Part shown: positions 21,788 to 32,865 of the stretch, one piece after another | How the letters are laid out: each line of letters opens with the position of its first letter | Numbering within the stretch: the first letter of the stretch is position 1 | From: Isoetes taiwanensis | Taxonomy: Eukaryota > Streptophyta > Lycopodiopsida > Isoetales > Isoetaceae | NCBI GenBank assembly: GCA_021234155.1 | Contig: JAJEKV010000002.1 | Location: 9,202,409 to 9,266,408 of the forward strand | DNA: 64,000 nt | Direction: 5' to 3' | Notes under the pieces: generated by a model | Seen by the model: only the letters and a program-made list of their open reading frames with translations | Databases searched by the model: none | Told to the model about the DNA's origin: nothing | Translations under genes and position numbers: made by a program

Positions 21788-22475
21788 CAAAATGAAAGTT
21801 GGGGAAACCGATTTTGACAATGTTTTTTTCAATGGAGCTCAGCTATGGCACAGGAAAATCGCCCTCAGGTAACCAAAGAACGAAAAAGTTGAGGCAGATA
21901 GGAGCTCCAGCTCCGGAATCACCATAGCCAGGATCTTTTCGCTTTGCTTTTCAAAACTTCTGATTTGTTTTCTAATCCCCCTTCTGCTCTGCTTTTCAAA
22001 GCTTTCTGATAGTGGAGCAAACTTTCTGCTCTCTCTTTTCAGAGCTTTGAAGGTTTTTTCAGGAAGGGGGGCGCTACCAAGAGCTCTGTTTTTTCAGGAA
22101 CGGGAGCGCTGTGCTTTTCTGTTCAAAGCACTCTGCTCTGTTTTGTTGCTGGAGATCCTCCTCTTAAAACTGTGTAGATGCCGATTCAAAAGAGAACCAA
22201 GCAAGAAACAAAAAAAAAACAAGAAACATTTTACTTAACTTGCAACAACGGTCATTCCTTGCAATAGCGGCACCATGGAAAATTGTGGCCATGAAGATTG
22301 TGCCAGAGGAGCTTACATCCGCCGCTACTCCAAAACGTGGCTACCTTCATAAATGACGTAGTAGGGCACCAGTGCCTTTAATGAGAAACAAAAATATGTT
22401 TGGGTAAAGAAGTATGCCACATCTAATAAACGCTCACACTATCTCCGCCCGATCTAGGTTATTAAATAAATCACT

Positions 22476-22564
22476 AGAAACCCTTCCGGGCTTCAATGTG
22501 GAAACCCTTCCAAGTTTCCATGAAATCCGGAAGGGTTTCCATATTGAAGCCCGGAAGGGTTTCC
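22476..22564. repeat. Near-perfect 36-bp hairpin with internal AAACCCTTCC repeats
   Basis: The left arm (22476-22511) and right arm (22529-22564) are complementary with only one or two mismatches across a 17-nt loop. The word GAAACCCTTCC or its complement occurs four times. If transcribed it would form a long stem. Confidence 0.8.
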
Positions 22565-23184
22565 ACTAAAATAGAATTTTTTGGTGAAGATATCCACCAT
22601 CAATTAATCGTCAATTAATGAGTAGAATTAAATTTGCACGGCTATTTTTGAAAAGGCTTTAGGATTTTTTCTTTTTGGTCTCTTTCTCTGGCGATTTTCC
22701 TTCTGAAATTGGCGATTCAAGAATCAAAGAATCAAGAAAGCGTTTCAGTTGCAAGGATTCAAGGAAGTGTTTCAATTCCAATTCAAAGAAGTGTTTCAGG
22801 CGATTTAGTAGCATCAATCTACACGGTTTCTGAAGTTCGGCTTGAAAAGGTAAGAAATTTTCTACTTCCTACTTCCGATTCAATCAGAAAAGTCTTCTGA
22901 TCTTCCTTGATCATTCCCTGTAATTTACTAAGTGTTGGGTCTGTCTTTATGCGAAAAAAAAACCATGAATCGGCCCATTTTTGTATCTTTTTATTTCTGA
23001 ATCAATGATGGGTTCGAGGAAATTGTTTCTGCTCAACTGTACCGGCAAAAATTTCGTCTCCCTTCCATCTAAAATCTTTGTTGTCTGAAAGGGGCTTCAA
23101 GGAGACAATTTAATATTACATCTGCAGAGGCAATATTGTTTGGAGTCTGTTTAATCCGGCAGAGATAGGGATTCCAACAAAAGC

Positions 23185-23490
23185 ATGCGTGGTTTGGACG
23201 GATTCAACAGCATGGAAAATTTATCAAATGATCATCAGAAACTGCTTCTCGGATTTGTTGTAGCTGGGGGAATAACATTTCTATCTGCATTGTTTTTCGT
23301 GGGCTTGATATTATACAAAAGGATCAAAGGAAGCAAGACCAACCCATGTAACAATCCAGCAATAAAACTGCAGAGATTTTCTTACACAGAGCTAAAGATT
23401 GCGACAGAAGGCTTTATCGACAGCAAAAAACTGGGGCAAGGAGGATTCGGGGCAGTTTACAGGGGCATTCTAAGAAACTTAATGAGTGCC
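23185..23490 (+). pseudogene. Receptor-like kinase fragment (TM plus start of kinase domain)
   Basis: The frame reads a hydrophobic transmembrane helix (LLGFVVAGGITFLSALFFVG), then basic residues (YKRIKGSK). It continues with a juxtamembrane RFSYTELKIATEGF and the kinase Gly-rich loop KLGQGGFGAVYRG. This order is that of a plant plasma-membrane receptor-like kinase. After YRGIL the sequence runs into unrelated residues and a stop (23550) with no VAVK lysine, HRD or DFG motif. No extracellular lectin, LRR or signal peptide domain precedes it. It is either a single retained exon of a broken gene or a fragment captured by a transposon. Both flanks are repeat-rich. Confidence 0.75.
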
Positions 23491-23680
23491 TGCATGCATT
23501 TACAAAAGGAAAATGAGAAGTGCTTTACTTTCAAATGCCTAACAAATTAACATTGTAGGAACAAGTATTTTGCCCTCATACATCTTATGTACTATCCTTG
23601 TTATTTAATCATTGCCATGGTATTGTCAATTGCCTCTCCACAAGTTTGAGACTTCCTTTTTAATTAGTCTAAGAATGTTA

Positions 23681-23861
23681 ATCCCATCGATCTGAGACAT
23701 CGGATCGCCATTCTAGAATGGGGCGAGCATGCATGTCTTGCATGCATGCATGCGGCGCATGCCCTTTCTGGTTGGGAGTTCGCTATTTTAGGCGCGGTTC
23801 GGCATCAACGTCTCATCGGCGCTTCCTCTTCTCTCTCAACAGTACCTTATTCTCTTTGAAT
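23681..23861. repeat. 180-bp direct repeat, copy 1
   Basis: Shares ATCCCATCGATCTGAGACAT, CCATTCTAGAATGGGG, TTTCTGGTTGGGAGTT and CTCATCGGCGCTTCCTCTTC with 24057-24231, about 90% identical by eye. The frame at 23718-24092 arises from it and has no recognisable family. Confidence 0.8.
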
Positions 23862-24020
23862 TGTTTCCACGCAGGGGAGGGGCTTCTCCCTGCTTGGTTT
23901 GGCCAATTTGGCGTTTCTTTCATGCTAGCATGTCCTTTCTCGGCCTTGGCTCTTCTTTGGCCTTCATCCTGTGACCTTCGTCCTCGATTCCAGTTTGTTA
24001 AGGAAGTTCTCTGGTATTCC

Positions 24021-24750
24021 GGCGGTTTGTTGGTTTCATGCGAGCCCCATTCTAGAATCCCATCGATCCGAGACATCGGATCGCCATTCTAGAATGGGGT
24101 AGCAGCATGCATGTCTTTGCATGCATGCGGCATGCCCTTTCTGGTTGGGAGTTAAGCTATTTTAGGCGCTGTTCGGCATCAACGCCTCATCGGCGCTTCC
24201 TCTTCTCTCTCAGCACCTTTATTCTCTTTGAACCCACCCTCCCCCTTCTTGTTTATTGTATTTGTCGCCTGGCACGCGTGACCAGCCCCTTTATTTGAAG
24301 AGGTTTTTGTTTTTTGTCGCGTGGCACGCGTGATCAGCCCCTCCACTCTAGGAGGTTTGTTTTGTCTCGTTTTTTTGTGTTGGTGATGTGCAGGTACAGG
24401 TTGGCGAGCGGCATCTGTTTTGACTTCTCCATTCGTGGGTTTTGGGAGCGATTTCTATGCCTTTACGCTTGTCCAAGCCCCGTCAAGGCTTATCACTAGG
24501 GTTTTCCTCGAAAACCAAAGGGCGGGGTTTTTAATCCCTAAGATAAGCTTTTGGCGTGTACACCACCAAACATCTATTAGCATTGTATTTTTTGGGTCCA
24601 AATGATATAATTGATTTTCCCTTTATTTTTCGTGGGTAGTTCGCATGTGTGCGGCTACCCACTATCCACCATTGTAGAAAATCTGCTGAGATGAATGAGA
24701 AGCCTATCTATGGGCGGTTTGTTGGTTTCATGCGAGCCCCATTCTAGAAT
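24021..24750 (+). mobile_element. LINE-like insertion flanked by 38-bp direct repeats
   Basis: An identical 38-bp sequence (GGCGGTTTGTTGGTTTCATG... ending CATTCTAGAAT) lies at 24021-24058 and 24713-24750. The enclosed 654 bp starts with the 180-bp repeat shared with 23681-23861. It ends GATGAATGAGAAGCCTATCT. The right 220 bp (GTTTTCCTCGAAAAC, GGGCGGGGTTTTT, then that ending) also occurs on the minus strand at about 46510-46710. It resembles the 3' untranslated part of the LINE at 57.7-57.8 kb. I read it as a 5'-truncated non-LTR insertion with an unusually long target duplication. An unequal tandem duplication is the alternative. Confidence 0.5.
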
Positions 24751-25214
24751 TTTTATCTCCTAATTTGCATCCATGGAATGATCACAATAGAACTATACTA
24801 TATCTATCTCCCATTAGGGCGGATTTGGGGTCTCAAAATGGCCCTTATCTTGGGTTAAAGATTTCCACGCCGATTAGCCAGACCAATCGTTTTTGCCTTT
24901 TTACTAAAGTCGTAAGATACTTGGTAGGTAGAAGGATGAGCGTGCTTACTTGGCATCCACATGGCGTATTTTCATAGGGGATGCCTCAGCTTTTATTGCA
25001 AAACCATTTTAATGGCGGTATTTTTCGGGAGTCGCCAAACCGCCCAAAATAATGGTGACTTTGACCACCACCGCCGGGCCACCAACTCCCTTGTCAAATT
25101 TTGGCGCCAAACTGCAGATCTTGCCACCGGCTTACTGCATCCTCTCACCTTCACTCCTCATCTCGCAATCCATGTCTCCTGTAATTTTTGTGTTCTTGCC
25201 CCATTTACGTAACT
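24751..25214. other. Element debris; shares an end with the 32.3/34.3-kb repeat family
   Basis: At about 24817-24848 the plus strand carries GGCGGATTTGGGGTCTCAAA and ATGGCC, the reverse complement of the right end of the repeats at 32262-32865 and 34304-34912. Nothing else is recognised. Confidence 0.4.
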
Positions 25215-25556
25215 CCCAAGGTCAAGAAGTGGGAGGTTTTGTCTCAATAGGTTCAGGGTGAGTATGCCGCCATTAACGAGGGCTGAAGCATAGAGTTGCG
25301 ACAAAAGGCGATCAGGCGATGGGACACATTGATAGGTAGGATAAAAGAGTTCAAGTTGAATTCTAGCGGCCCGGAAAGTGGAAAGTATAACAATACGACA
25401 TGCATATACCCCTTCGATATGGCCAAAGAGCTAATCTCCACCAAAAAAACTTCCCAAAATTGCCCGCAAATGGTAACCACCTTAACGGATCACACGACGC
25501 CGGCTAGCTTAATGCCACTACTTAACTACGTAGAGATAGTTTCCGTCGTGTGATCT
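25215..25556 (+). pseudogene. Myb/SANT-like DNA-binding protein of a DNA transposon, decayed
   Basis: The plus strand reads KVKKWEVLSQ, a stop, VQGEYAAINEG, a stop, then RRWDTLIGRIKEFK, SSGPESGKYNNTTCIY and PFDMAKEL. The pattern of a first helix with KWE, then CRxRWDTLxxxYKxIK and an SGK turn, is the trihelix Myb/SANT domain. That domain is common in the accessory protein of PIF/Harbinger-type transposons and in plant nuclear proteins. The frame ends at a palindromic GTCGTGTGATC (25546-25555), which matches a repeated terminal-like motif in this window. Two in-frame stops make it a pseudogene. No DDE transposase partner was recognised. Confidence 0.55.
25487..25556. repeat. Paired GATCACACGACG palindrome
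   Basis: GGATCACACGACGCC at 25487-25501 faces CCGTCGTGTGATCTCC at 25543-25558 across about 41 bp. The same motif recurs at 29442-29456, 29511-29523, 33016-33030 with a partner at about 33075-33083, and 34319-34332. It may be the terminal inverted repeat of a DNA transposon family. Confidence 0.6.
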
Positions 25557-26645
25557 CCTTTATCTTTTCATTTCTTTTCATTGACACGTGTTTACAAACA
25601 AATTTATTGTGCGGGTTTATGTTTATCGGGCATTAGTCGTGGATGTCATTCCTACCGAAAGTATTAGTAGTGTAAAAATTGTCGTGGTATCACATAGACA
25701 TCGGAATTGTCCTTTTCAAGGTATGGATGCCGTGACCTTATGGGTATAGGCATCCGGTTTTACCTGGACATGATTATAACGTAAAGGTCGAAAACCGAGC
25801 TTGAGGCCGGTTGAATTGCCCCCTTTAAGTGAACTTTGTAAGCCACAGACTAATGAGAACAATGTAATTGCAATGAAGAAATGCATGGTCGACGAGGTGC
25901 AAGCTGGAATGTCCAAAACGGAGGCGGAGGATGAGTTTCAAAATCTTCACACCGCTTGAGGTATTTTGCTAACATATTCTAGATGGCGCAGAAGTTCAAA
26001 AGCTCCAAGACATATACGTGCTTTCCCCCCGCCGATTTTGTGGATGGCTTATTTTTGGTTCTTAGACTGGATGTTCCTCGGGATTCCACGAATCATCCGT
26101 CAACTAATGTAGGTCCGCGTGAAGTTAAGTCCTCCTTTAAGTTCAAGATACTTTCTTCCAAAACAATATTTATAATGCTAATTGTCAACTAGAACGAAGG
26201 GAAACAGAAAAAGAGAGGTCGCACAACTTTTGGGAGCCGTTTGAGGACCATAATGTATTAACTCCCAGATCGGTGGATATTCGAGTATGGAGAGGGGAGG
26301 AAGTCATTTATACAGCCCACCATGGAGCGAATGGCCATTATCGAGCTAAAAGTGCTAATGGAGACAGAGGAGATTGTCGACTTACTTCCATTATTTTATT
26401 GATGGCATTAGAATTGGTTACGCAAGAGGGAAATGTAAAGTTTAGTGAGTTCGCGATCAACAAGAAATTGTCTATCGCCTAGCGCTTTGAATCTCGGTTT
26501 TTTATTTGTGTTTTTGTCCGATGTTTTTTTAGGGTTCCGTATTTTGTCCGATATTTTTTTAGGGTTCCGTACAATTATTTAAAAACGTTACCATCATATT
26601 TTACTTTAACTTCTATTTTTTACTATTTATCTCTTGCCAGTTGTC
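25557..26645. other. No recognised gene
   Basis: Frames at 25983-26192 and 26273-26482 are unassigned; they could be remains of the Myb/SANT element. The phrase TTTGTCCGATRTTTTTTTAGGGTTCCGTA is repeated in tandem as two shorter words near 26515-26571. Confidence 0.3.
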
Positions 26646-27012
26646 TTTTTTTTTTTTTTTTTTTAGGGTAAGAAGTATGATTTTCTATTAATAAAAAGTG
26701 GCCCAAGACCTTATTACAAAGCGGCCCAGAGGCCTTATAGGAAGAAGTAGCACATGGTCACCAGATAGAAAGAATTAACACATATATAACAATACAGCCA
26801 CCAAACTAGAGAACCTCAACAAAATGATGCCCCTGTACTCTGTCCAAAGCGTTCTCAACCTCTTCATTATCATAACAAGAGGATAGAGAACCTCCTCTCC
26901 GCCCATCCAGTACTATAGAGCATATTCCTTGTACCTTCATTGCAGATACTATGGGAAAACAGTTATATTTGTGGAGCTCTACTAAAAACATCCTTCCGTG
27001 ATCTTGAAGCAC
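26646..27012 (-). mobile_element. 3' end of an L1-type LINE with poly(A)
   Basis: The plus strand has a T run (about 26647-26664) followed by the complement of CTTCTTACCCT. Read on the minus strand the end is TTATTAATAGAAAATCATAC, CTTCTTACCCT, then A(n). The intact L1 at 51.1-56.8 kb ends TTGATTAATGGAAAACCAAT, TCTTACCCCTC, A(n). The two 3' ends are clearly homologous. The 68-residue minus frame here (27012-26806) is unassigned but could be the C-terminal end of such a LINE ORF2. Confidence 0.65.
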
Positions 27013-29441
27013 CCCACATATATATACCTTGGAAGAATAATTCTTTCAACATGGAGACTCAAAGGTTGGAGGTGCATTCTGAAATTCCATTCTCTTCTCT
27101 CACTTAAGTACTATGGGATACTAGTCCCTTTCCATTCGATATGTTCCTGCTACCTTGAAGCACAACCCGTGAGATGCAAGCAAAAAACAAAACAAAAAGA
27201 CTGGGGATTGCTCACCGCCTTCCACAAGAGAGATACTATGATTGGTCATCCAAAGGCACCAATCGACCCAAAGTATCCATCACTCCGCCCTACAATTTTG
27301 CCTCAACCTCTTCTTTACAACAAAGGTATTTAGATCATGCGCCTATTTCCCAAAGACCAAAAGAAATGAGCTCCATTTCTTGCTATCCTAATACTATGGG
27401 AGGAAGCCTCTTTCATTCCTAGAAGGCTTCATCATGTTAAGGCTTCCAACAAGATGTCGCAAACCCCAAGGATCCGCGGGCGCCCCATCATTCTGCATAA
27501 AAGATATGGTGAACAAAAAAACTGCTCAATGATATCTACCTCCCAAGCGCCAACGAAACATTTGAAGACAAGCACCACCACGCATATATATATGTGTCTA
27601 TATAGCCGAAGCTACTACAATGAAGAATTACAAGCCTCCCGTCCTGTAACTCTTACTTTCACCATTCCTCTTCCCTGTAATGCAAGAATCACCATGAAAC
27701 CCTCTCTAGCTGGGATAGAGAAGGGGAAAAATATCCACAAACGATAACGAAGCATGCAACACTTAAGATCCAAATAATCACTACATATTCCCCCATCCGT
27801 CGACAAATAGCAAGAAAACGAGACGTGTATCCGCAGTGAGTGCGCACACAACCACGCTGAGTGCGGCCCTTATGTTGCAAAGGAGTGCAAACGGTGATCT
27901 CGGACTTAAGGCCAAAACCACATAAGAATGGAAATAATATCGCCTCGCAAACAAACCAGGTTTGAAAGACCGATCCTGAAAACCATGTTCAAACCGCTTA
28001 TAGTTCTAGCACTAGTGGAAAAATGAGATTAAGGCGCACTAAGGCAAAAAGCTCTAAGCCATCAAGAGCCTTTGTTGCTCATACTAGCTGCTAGCTATTC
28101 TCCTGCCTCCATAACAAAAGCTAATGGCAAATGCAAAAGGACACCCCCCACCCGATCATAACTCGATGCTTGGGGAAGTTTTGGAAGAAGCGGGTGTATT
28201 CCCATCGATTCCCCTTGCAAAGAGATCCACAAGCACGGAAGCAACCCCTTTCCATCAACCATAGCCTTGCCGAGGCGTATGCGGTAATTCGCCGCTCATC
28301 CAAAGAATCGTTGCAACAACAAGGTTTCTCCAGCAAATAAGCTCGGTTAGCCGCCTCAGTAGAAATTAGGGCGCAACATTTTTTATTGCCGGAGCTTGTC
28401 TATTTTTGTCGGTGTTCAGAGTATAAAGCGCCATCCGCCGAGAAGCCATGGCAAGAACTAAGCAAAATGCAAGGATCCATCCGGTGGTGTAAGGCCGTGA
28501 TTACATTAGTCCTACCTCCTTCATCTCAATCAAGTCTCGATAGAGATTCTCCTCCTCCACCATGCCTAAATGTGAAGACCCTGAAAAGAAATCCGCATGA
28601 CAGACTACGGGAGAAGCAGCCCCGAGTAAGTAGGGAGGTGCACTCCTGTTCTGAGACGGAGGATGGAAATGTGAGACCGTGACGAGCGTAATATGACCGG
28701 ATTAATTATTGGGCAGCCGCTTCTTGCTCTTATCGCCCTCCCCGCCCTCATGTGGATGCCCGTAACCTTCAAATCAAAGGAGGAGGCCCAACGCCCAAAG
28801 GGGAAGGCTACCGTAATGGGGAGACTACCTAAGAGCTCTGGGCCGAGGAACAACCCGCAAATGTCAGGAGGGAGACGGTCGCCGGAAGAGTCGGCCAACA
28901 ACAGCTCCAAATGCCGGGTGGGTGAGGGTAGTGGCCTGGAAGACGGCCCGGCATTAATTTCTCATGAGATTAAGAAGTATCGGGCAAGAGCAATCGGAGA
29001 TGGTCATTCCGCCTCCCATTTGCCGTGCTCGTGAAAGAGATTCTCCCGGGTAAGAGTGTGGTGCATACATCATACCAAGCATGTAATTCAAGCAACCGCC
29101 TTTAAATGCTCTTCAAATGGCTTCTAGCGCTTGGTGCCTGGCCTGTTTCGAGGACTCGCAGCTTTGCAAAGAATACATGCCAAGCGGGTGGACCTGCCGT
29201 GTCCCAAGGACATGCGCCTGCCTTACGCGATAAGGGATCCCGAGTACTATGGTCAAAATTTTATGGCTGAATACAACAAGAAGAAAGACCCCCGAAAAGG
29301 CCGTGAAGTGCCTTTGTGTTTTTTCATATGTATAATATTTCTTAATGTAATGGCTTTATAAGCTTAATCTCTTAGTCCATTTCTTTCTTAGAAGCCTAGC
29401 TTCGCAGACTTTGTATTTTTTTTTTTTAATGTTATAATGGA
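27013..29441. other. Unassigned, moderately GC-rich; no gene supported
   Basis: Frames of 60-113 residues occur on both strands (for example 28386-28682, 28693-29034, 29131-29361). None shows a recognisable motif. The region is probably old transposon sequence. Confidence 0.35.
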
Positions 29442-29600
29442 GGATCACACGACGCCAGCAAGCATTGTGCTTTTTGTTATGACCCTTTTTATTATTATCT
29501 TGTAAAGCTTCACACGACGCCGGGCCACATAAATGCAAGCAATAGCGAACTCCACTATTCGCTACCAGATGATACAAATAAGATCACGCTGACGCCGGTT
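29442..29600. repeat. Cluster of CACACGACGCC motifs
   Basis: GGATCACACGACGCC (29442-29456), CACACGACGCCGG (29511-29523) and a degenerate GATCACGCTGACGCCGG (29583-29599) lie within 160 bp in the same orientation, separated by AT-rich DNA. Confidence 0.6.
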
Positions 29601-31150
29601 ACAGCCAGTGCAAACAAGGTTGGAGGCAAGTACTTTCACCGCGGTGAACATGCTACACATTACAAGTATACTTTACCGATTCTTTTGTCTCTTAGATCTC
29701 CACTTGTTGCGATGCTAGTGGGGCCCTAGAATTTTGCCAAGCAACTTTCCCCGCTTTCTCTTGAGATTATACCAATGGTGTTTACGACTTACGGTTGCTC
29801 CTTAAAGCGACCTTCTTCGCCCTTCTATAAAACCACTCATATCCTGCCTTAGAGGGTTGGTTCCCACATTTCCACCCCTCTTTGAGTGTTACGATGAAAG
29901 GCTATTTTAGCTTGTTTATGCGACTTCTCCATGCCTTGTGCACTCCACACCGCTAGGCTTCCATACTTCCTAAAAACCAAGGTGCATGAGCCCAAAAGAT
30001 GTGCAAGTAGTGCGTGACTTCACTCTCTCCCCATCTCGCCTATGAAAGCTTTAATAAATTTGTTATTCGCTTGCACGAACATTTCTCGCATCTTCTCTTG
30101 TGGAGGTCCATTCTCTGAATGTATGGGAACAATTCGCACAATGCATCCCATGCTTTTTTTCCTCAATGCCGAACGAACGCCATCTCAGGCGGTCCTCCGC
30201 TCGCATCAACCAGCAATTTTCCAAATTCATAGACCTTTTCTCCCATCCGGTTTCCGTTTAGAGCCTCTCTATGATTCTTTTATGAAGCGTCCGAGCTTTC
30301 ACCCCTCAATTGACACCTTCACGAGGCACACTTGTTCTTCCCCCGCCCTCTTTCATCGAGCTCTAATCTTACATTGCCACCATGCAAACTTGCTTCCTCG
30401 ATAGAACATGTTCAAGTCTACGAATTCCTTCCTCTCTTCTCTTCTTGTCTCGAATGTTCCACACGAATCTGCAGCTCAAAAAAATATCATCTTGTCGATG
30501 ATTCTCACAAAGCCGCAAAAGTGCGATATGAACCCTCTCTAATGGAATGGGGAAAATGCCATGGAAATTGGGATCTTCTTCTCCTCTATTAGGAGCATTT
30601 GCTTGGTTAAGGGACAAGGTTGAAACAGTCTTCCCAAGACTGACTTCCTTGCATGATTGCAAGATGCATAACTTTTGCATGTTCCTTTGTCCTCCTCCAC
30701 TTATGTTGTACATTGCTTTCTCGCTTTTAAATCAGACGCCAAGTGATTGTAAGATCCATAGTGATCTACTTGCAATTTTTCCCTCCCTCGAATCTAGATA
30801 TTAGACTCGGGATGTCAGTTTGATTGAACACCCATTTCAATACCTCGTGGGTTTCTTTTCTCAACTTTAAAGAGACCTAACCACCGTGTGTCATCTTCGG
30901 ATTGACATGAGAACCATTTTTCGCACGCTTCTTCTCCCTCGTCCGGTCACCTCTACATCTTTTTTATTATTCTTGTTGCTTGATTTAGCATGTGCAATTG
31001 CATTCTCAATTGCTCTATTCATGATGACAACGGATACCCTCTCATACTTCTCAAACTTGGTCGGGCCCCATTTCATCCAATTTTATGCAAACTTCAATCT
31101 CACCATTAGTTTCTCGCGAATCAAAGTCATAATATTTGACAAGGAATTGT
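29601..31150 (-). pseudogene. Unidentified element protein relic with a VWSAQGMEKSH segment
   Basis: The minus strand has coding-like pieces. About 31076-30891 reads WGPTKFEKYERVSVVIMNRA, then IENAIAHAKSS. About 30830-30369 reads WVFNQTDIPSLI, CKEVSLGKTVSTLSL, FPIPLERVHIALLRL. About 29975-29870 reads FRKYGSLAVWSAQGMEKSHK and QAKIAFHRNTQRG, followed by a Trp/Arg-rich C-terminal part (YEWFYRRAKKV). The last segment resembles a helical block with conserved GMEKSH and (R/H)xTQ that I associate with large uncharacterised transposon-borne proteins in several eukaryotes. I cannot name the family. There are several stops and shifts. Plus-strand frames here are not supported. Confidence 0.4.
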
Positions 31151-32261
31151 AAGAGAGTAACCAGTGTCAACCCAAAGATTATTGTGTTCATTCATTCCAA
31201 CTATATCACAACAATCCTTGCCATTCTTATCTTTTATGGCTATGGCGGGACCAAAGACATTCAACGTGGTGCATCTCTCCTAATATGGCATACACCATCT
31301 TTGTCCTAGTAACCCTTGTATTCTCGACAATTTGTGGACGGGAGCTAATACTTTTTTTTGTGCCCATTCTTTTCAACGCCGTGGAATGGCTTGAATAGAG
31401 AACGGTAACCAAGCCTCTACCGATGCCTACATCATCACAAACAAATCACATACATCCGTCTTTCTAACTTCTTGTAGATCTCTCCTAGTACCATTTCCAA
31501 TACCATCTTCTTGAGAGGAGAGTTGTAGGGTGACAAATCATGTCCACTATCTCCCCGCTCGTCGCTAGGTTCTTCACTACGTAACCAAGATTGCTTCTAG
31601 TTTCCCCGCATCTTAATTGGCCTTTGCTAGTGTTGTAAACGGACCTTGTGGCCGTGGACCCCAACGTCCAATGCACCTGATCCAAACTTCAGTTCCTCTA
31701 TCTGGCCGATAGTGCTTCTTCCTTTCGCAGTAGCCAAGGGGTGTTTTCTTCAAATTCTTTAACCTACATTGAAGCCCAAAGTTTGCTCTTTTCGAGCTCT
31801 TGGATCTTTTCTTGCAGCTGCCCTATCACCAATTTGACTTGTCCACTTCATATCTCAAAGAAGTTTCCCTCCCCAAGTCATTATTCCTTTCCTTCATCAC
31901 GAAGGGAGTAATGAAGCGCTATAATTCTCTTTGTGACAATCGGAAGCAGCTCATCTCAAGGAACTCATTCGATTCAATGCCTTCATCCTCTCTCAATCTC
32001 TCACAATATCCCAAGAGGCTAGAGTTACCGTCACCACAAAATCGACTAAACTTGAAATGTCCCCGAAATGACGGCTTTCTTGCACTCAACGGATCCAATG
32101 GATATAAACCGCCATCCGGCCCGTGATGTCGACACTTTTTTGAGCCCGGAAGACGCAACATGTCGAGGTCTAAGTTCTTATTTTTTAGACCTCCTTTTTG
32201 CGATTGAAGACCGGAGCATATTCGTGAGTCGGGCTTGGATCCTTATCCACACATCATTTGG
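31151..32261. other. Unassigned sequence
   Basis: Short frames on both strands (for example 31485-31685, 31919-32161) show no recognisable domain. It is probably the upstream part of the element to the left. Confidence 0.3.
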
Positions 32262-32865
32262 AGCTTCCATACTGCGTGGATCGCATCGGCAAAAATGAAG
32301 GTGTACAATTTGTATGCTCTAGCACAATTCGCTTCGTTTGAGCCGAACGTCCGTACTAACCTCGTCTTTGAAATTTGCAACGTGCATATGGAAATCGAAA
32401 AGTCCATTCTCCTACAATCCATGCTTTTATACAAAAGCAAATTCAAAATTGAATTGTAGGGGCGGGAAGCCCTCAGATTGGGATGAAGTAAAGATCCCTA
32501 AGATTTAACTTTTAAGGCGCAATCGCAATACGCCTCGAAAAGTTCGATACAAAGCTTCAACCTACACATTCAAATTTTGAAATGTAGAAGGCGGGAAGCT
32601 TGTATGGCCATGGACTCTAAATGAAAATAGGGCAAGACAAGAATCGGCGATGCGCATGCTTGGTATCTGACAAACCAAGAGACACCGTCATGAGTTGCCG
32701 GTATGCTATTCTGACAACCAACAGAATTAAATACATATGGCGCCATAAATGTGCGATACCCCTTATTCCGGGAGAATATTCCAAGCAAATCTGACGGGAA
32801 AAAAGGAGCGGAAATATGACGTGGAATGGCTGATAGGAGGCCATTTTGAGACCCCAAATCCCAAG
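32262..32865. repeat. Repeat family Y, copy 1
   Basis: Shared with 34304-34912. Words in common include GGAAATCGAAAAGTCCATT, ACAATCCATGCTTTTATACA, CTTCAACCTACACATTCAAA, TTGGTATC(T/C)GACAAACC and GGAAATATGACGTGGAATGG. The right 60 bp is partly duplicated in tandem (32812-32903). Both copies lie in the same orientation 2.04 kb apart. Confidence 0.8.

Larger units (their letters stand above)
21223..22690. other. No gene apart from the listed motifs and inverted repeats
   Basis: Apart from the promoter-like region and two inverted repeats this stretch holds CTTTTCAAAGCTTTCTGAT-type repeated words at about 21945-22050. No coding feature is supported; the open frames at 21556-21872 are all read from the GC-rich palindrome. 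Confidence 0.35.

Noticed and set aside
28386-29034. Pair of roughly 100-codon genes
   Set aside because: Both strands are open over much of this stretch, no motif is visible and the region is surrounded by repeats.
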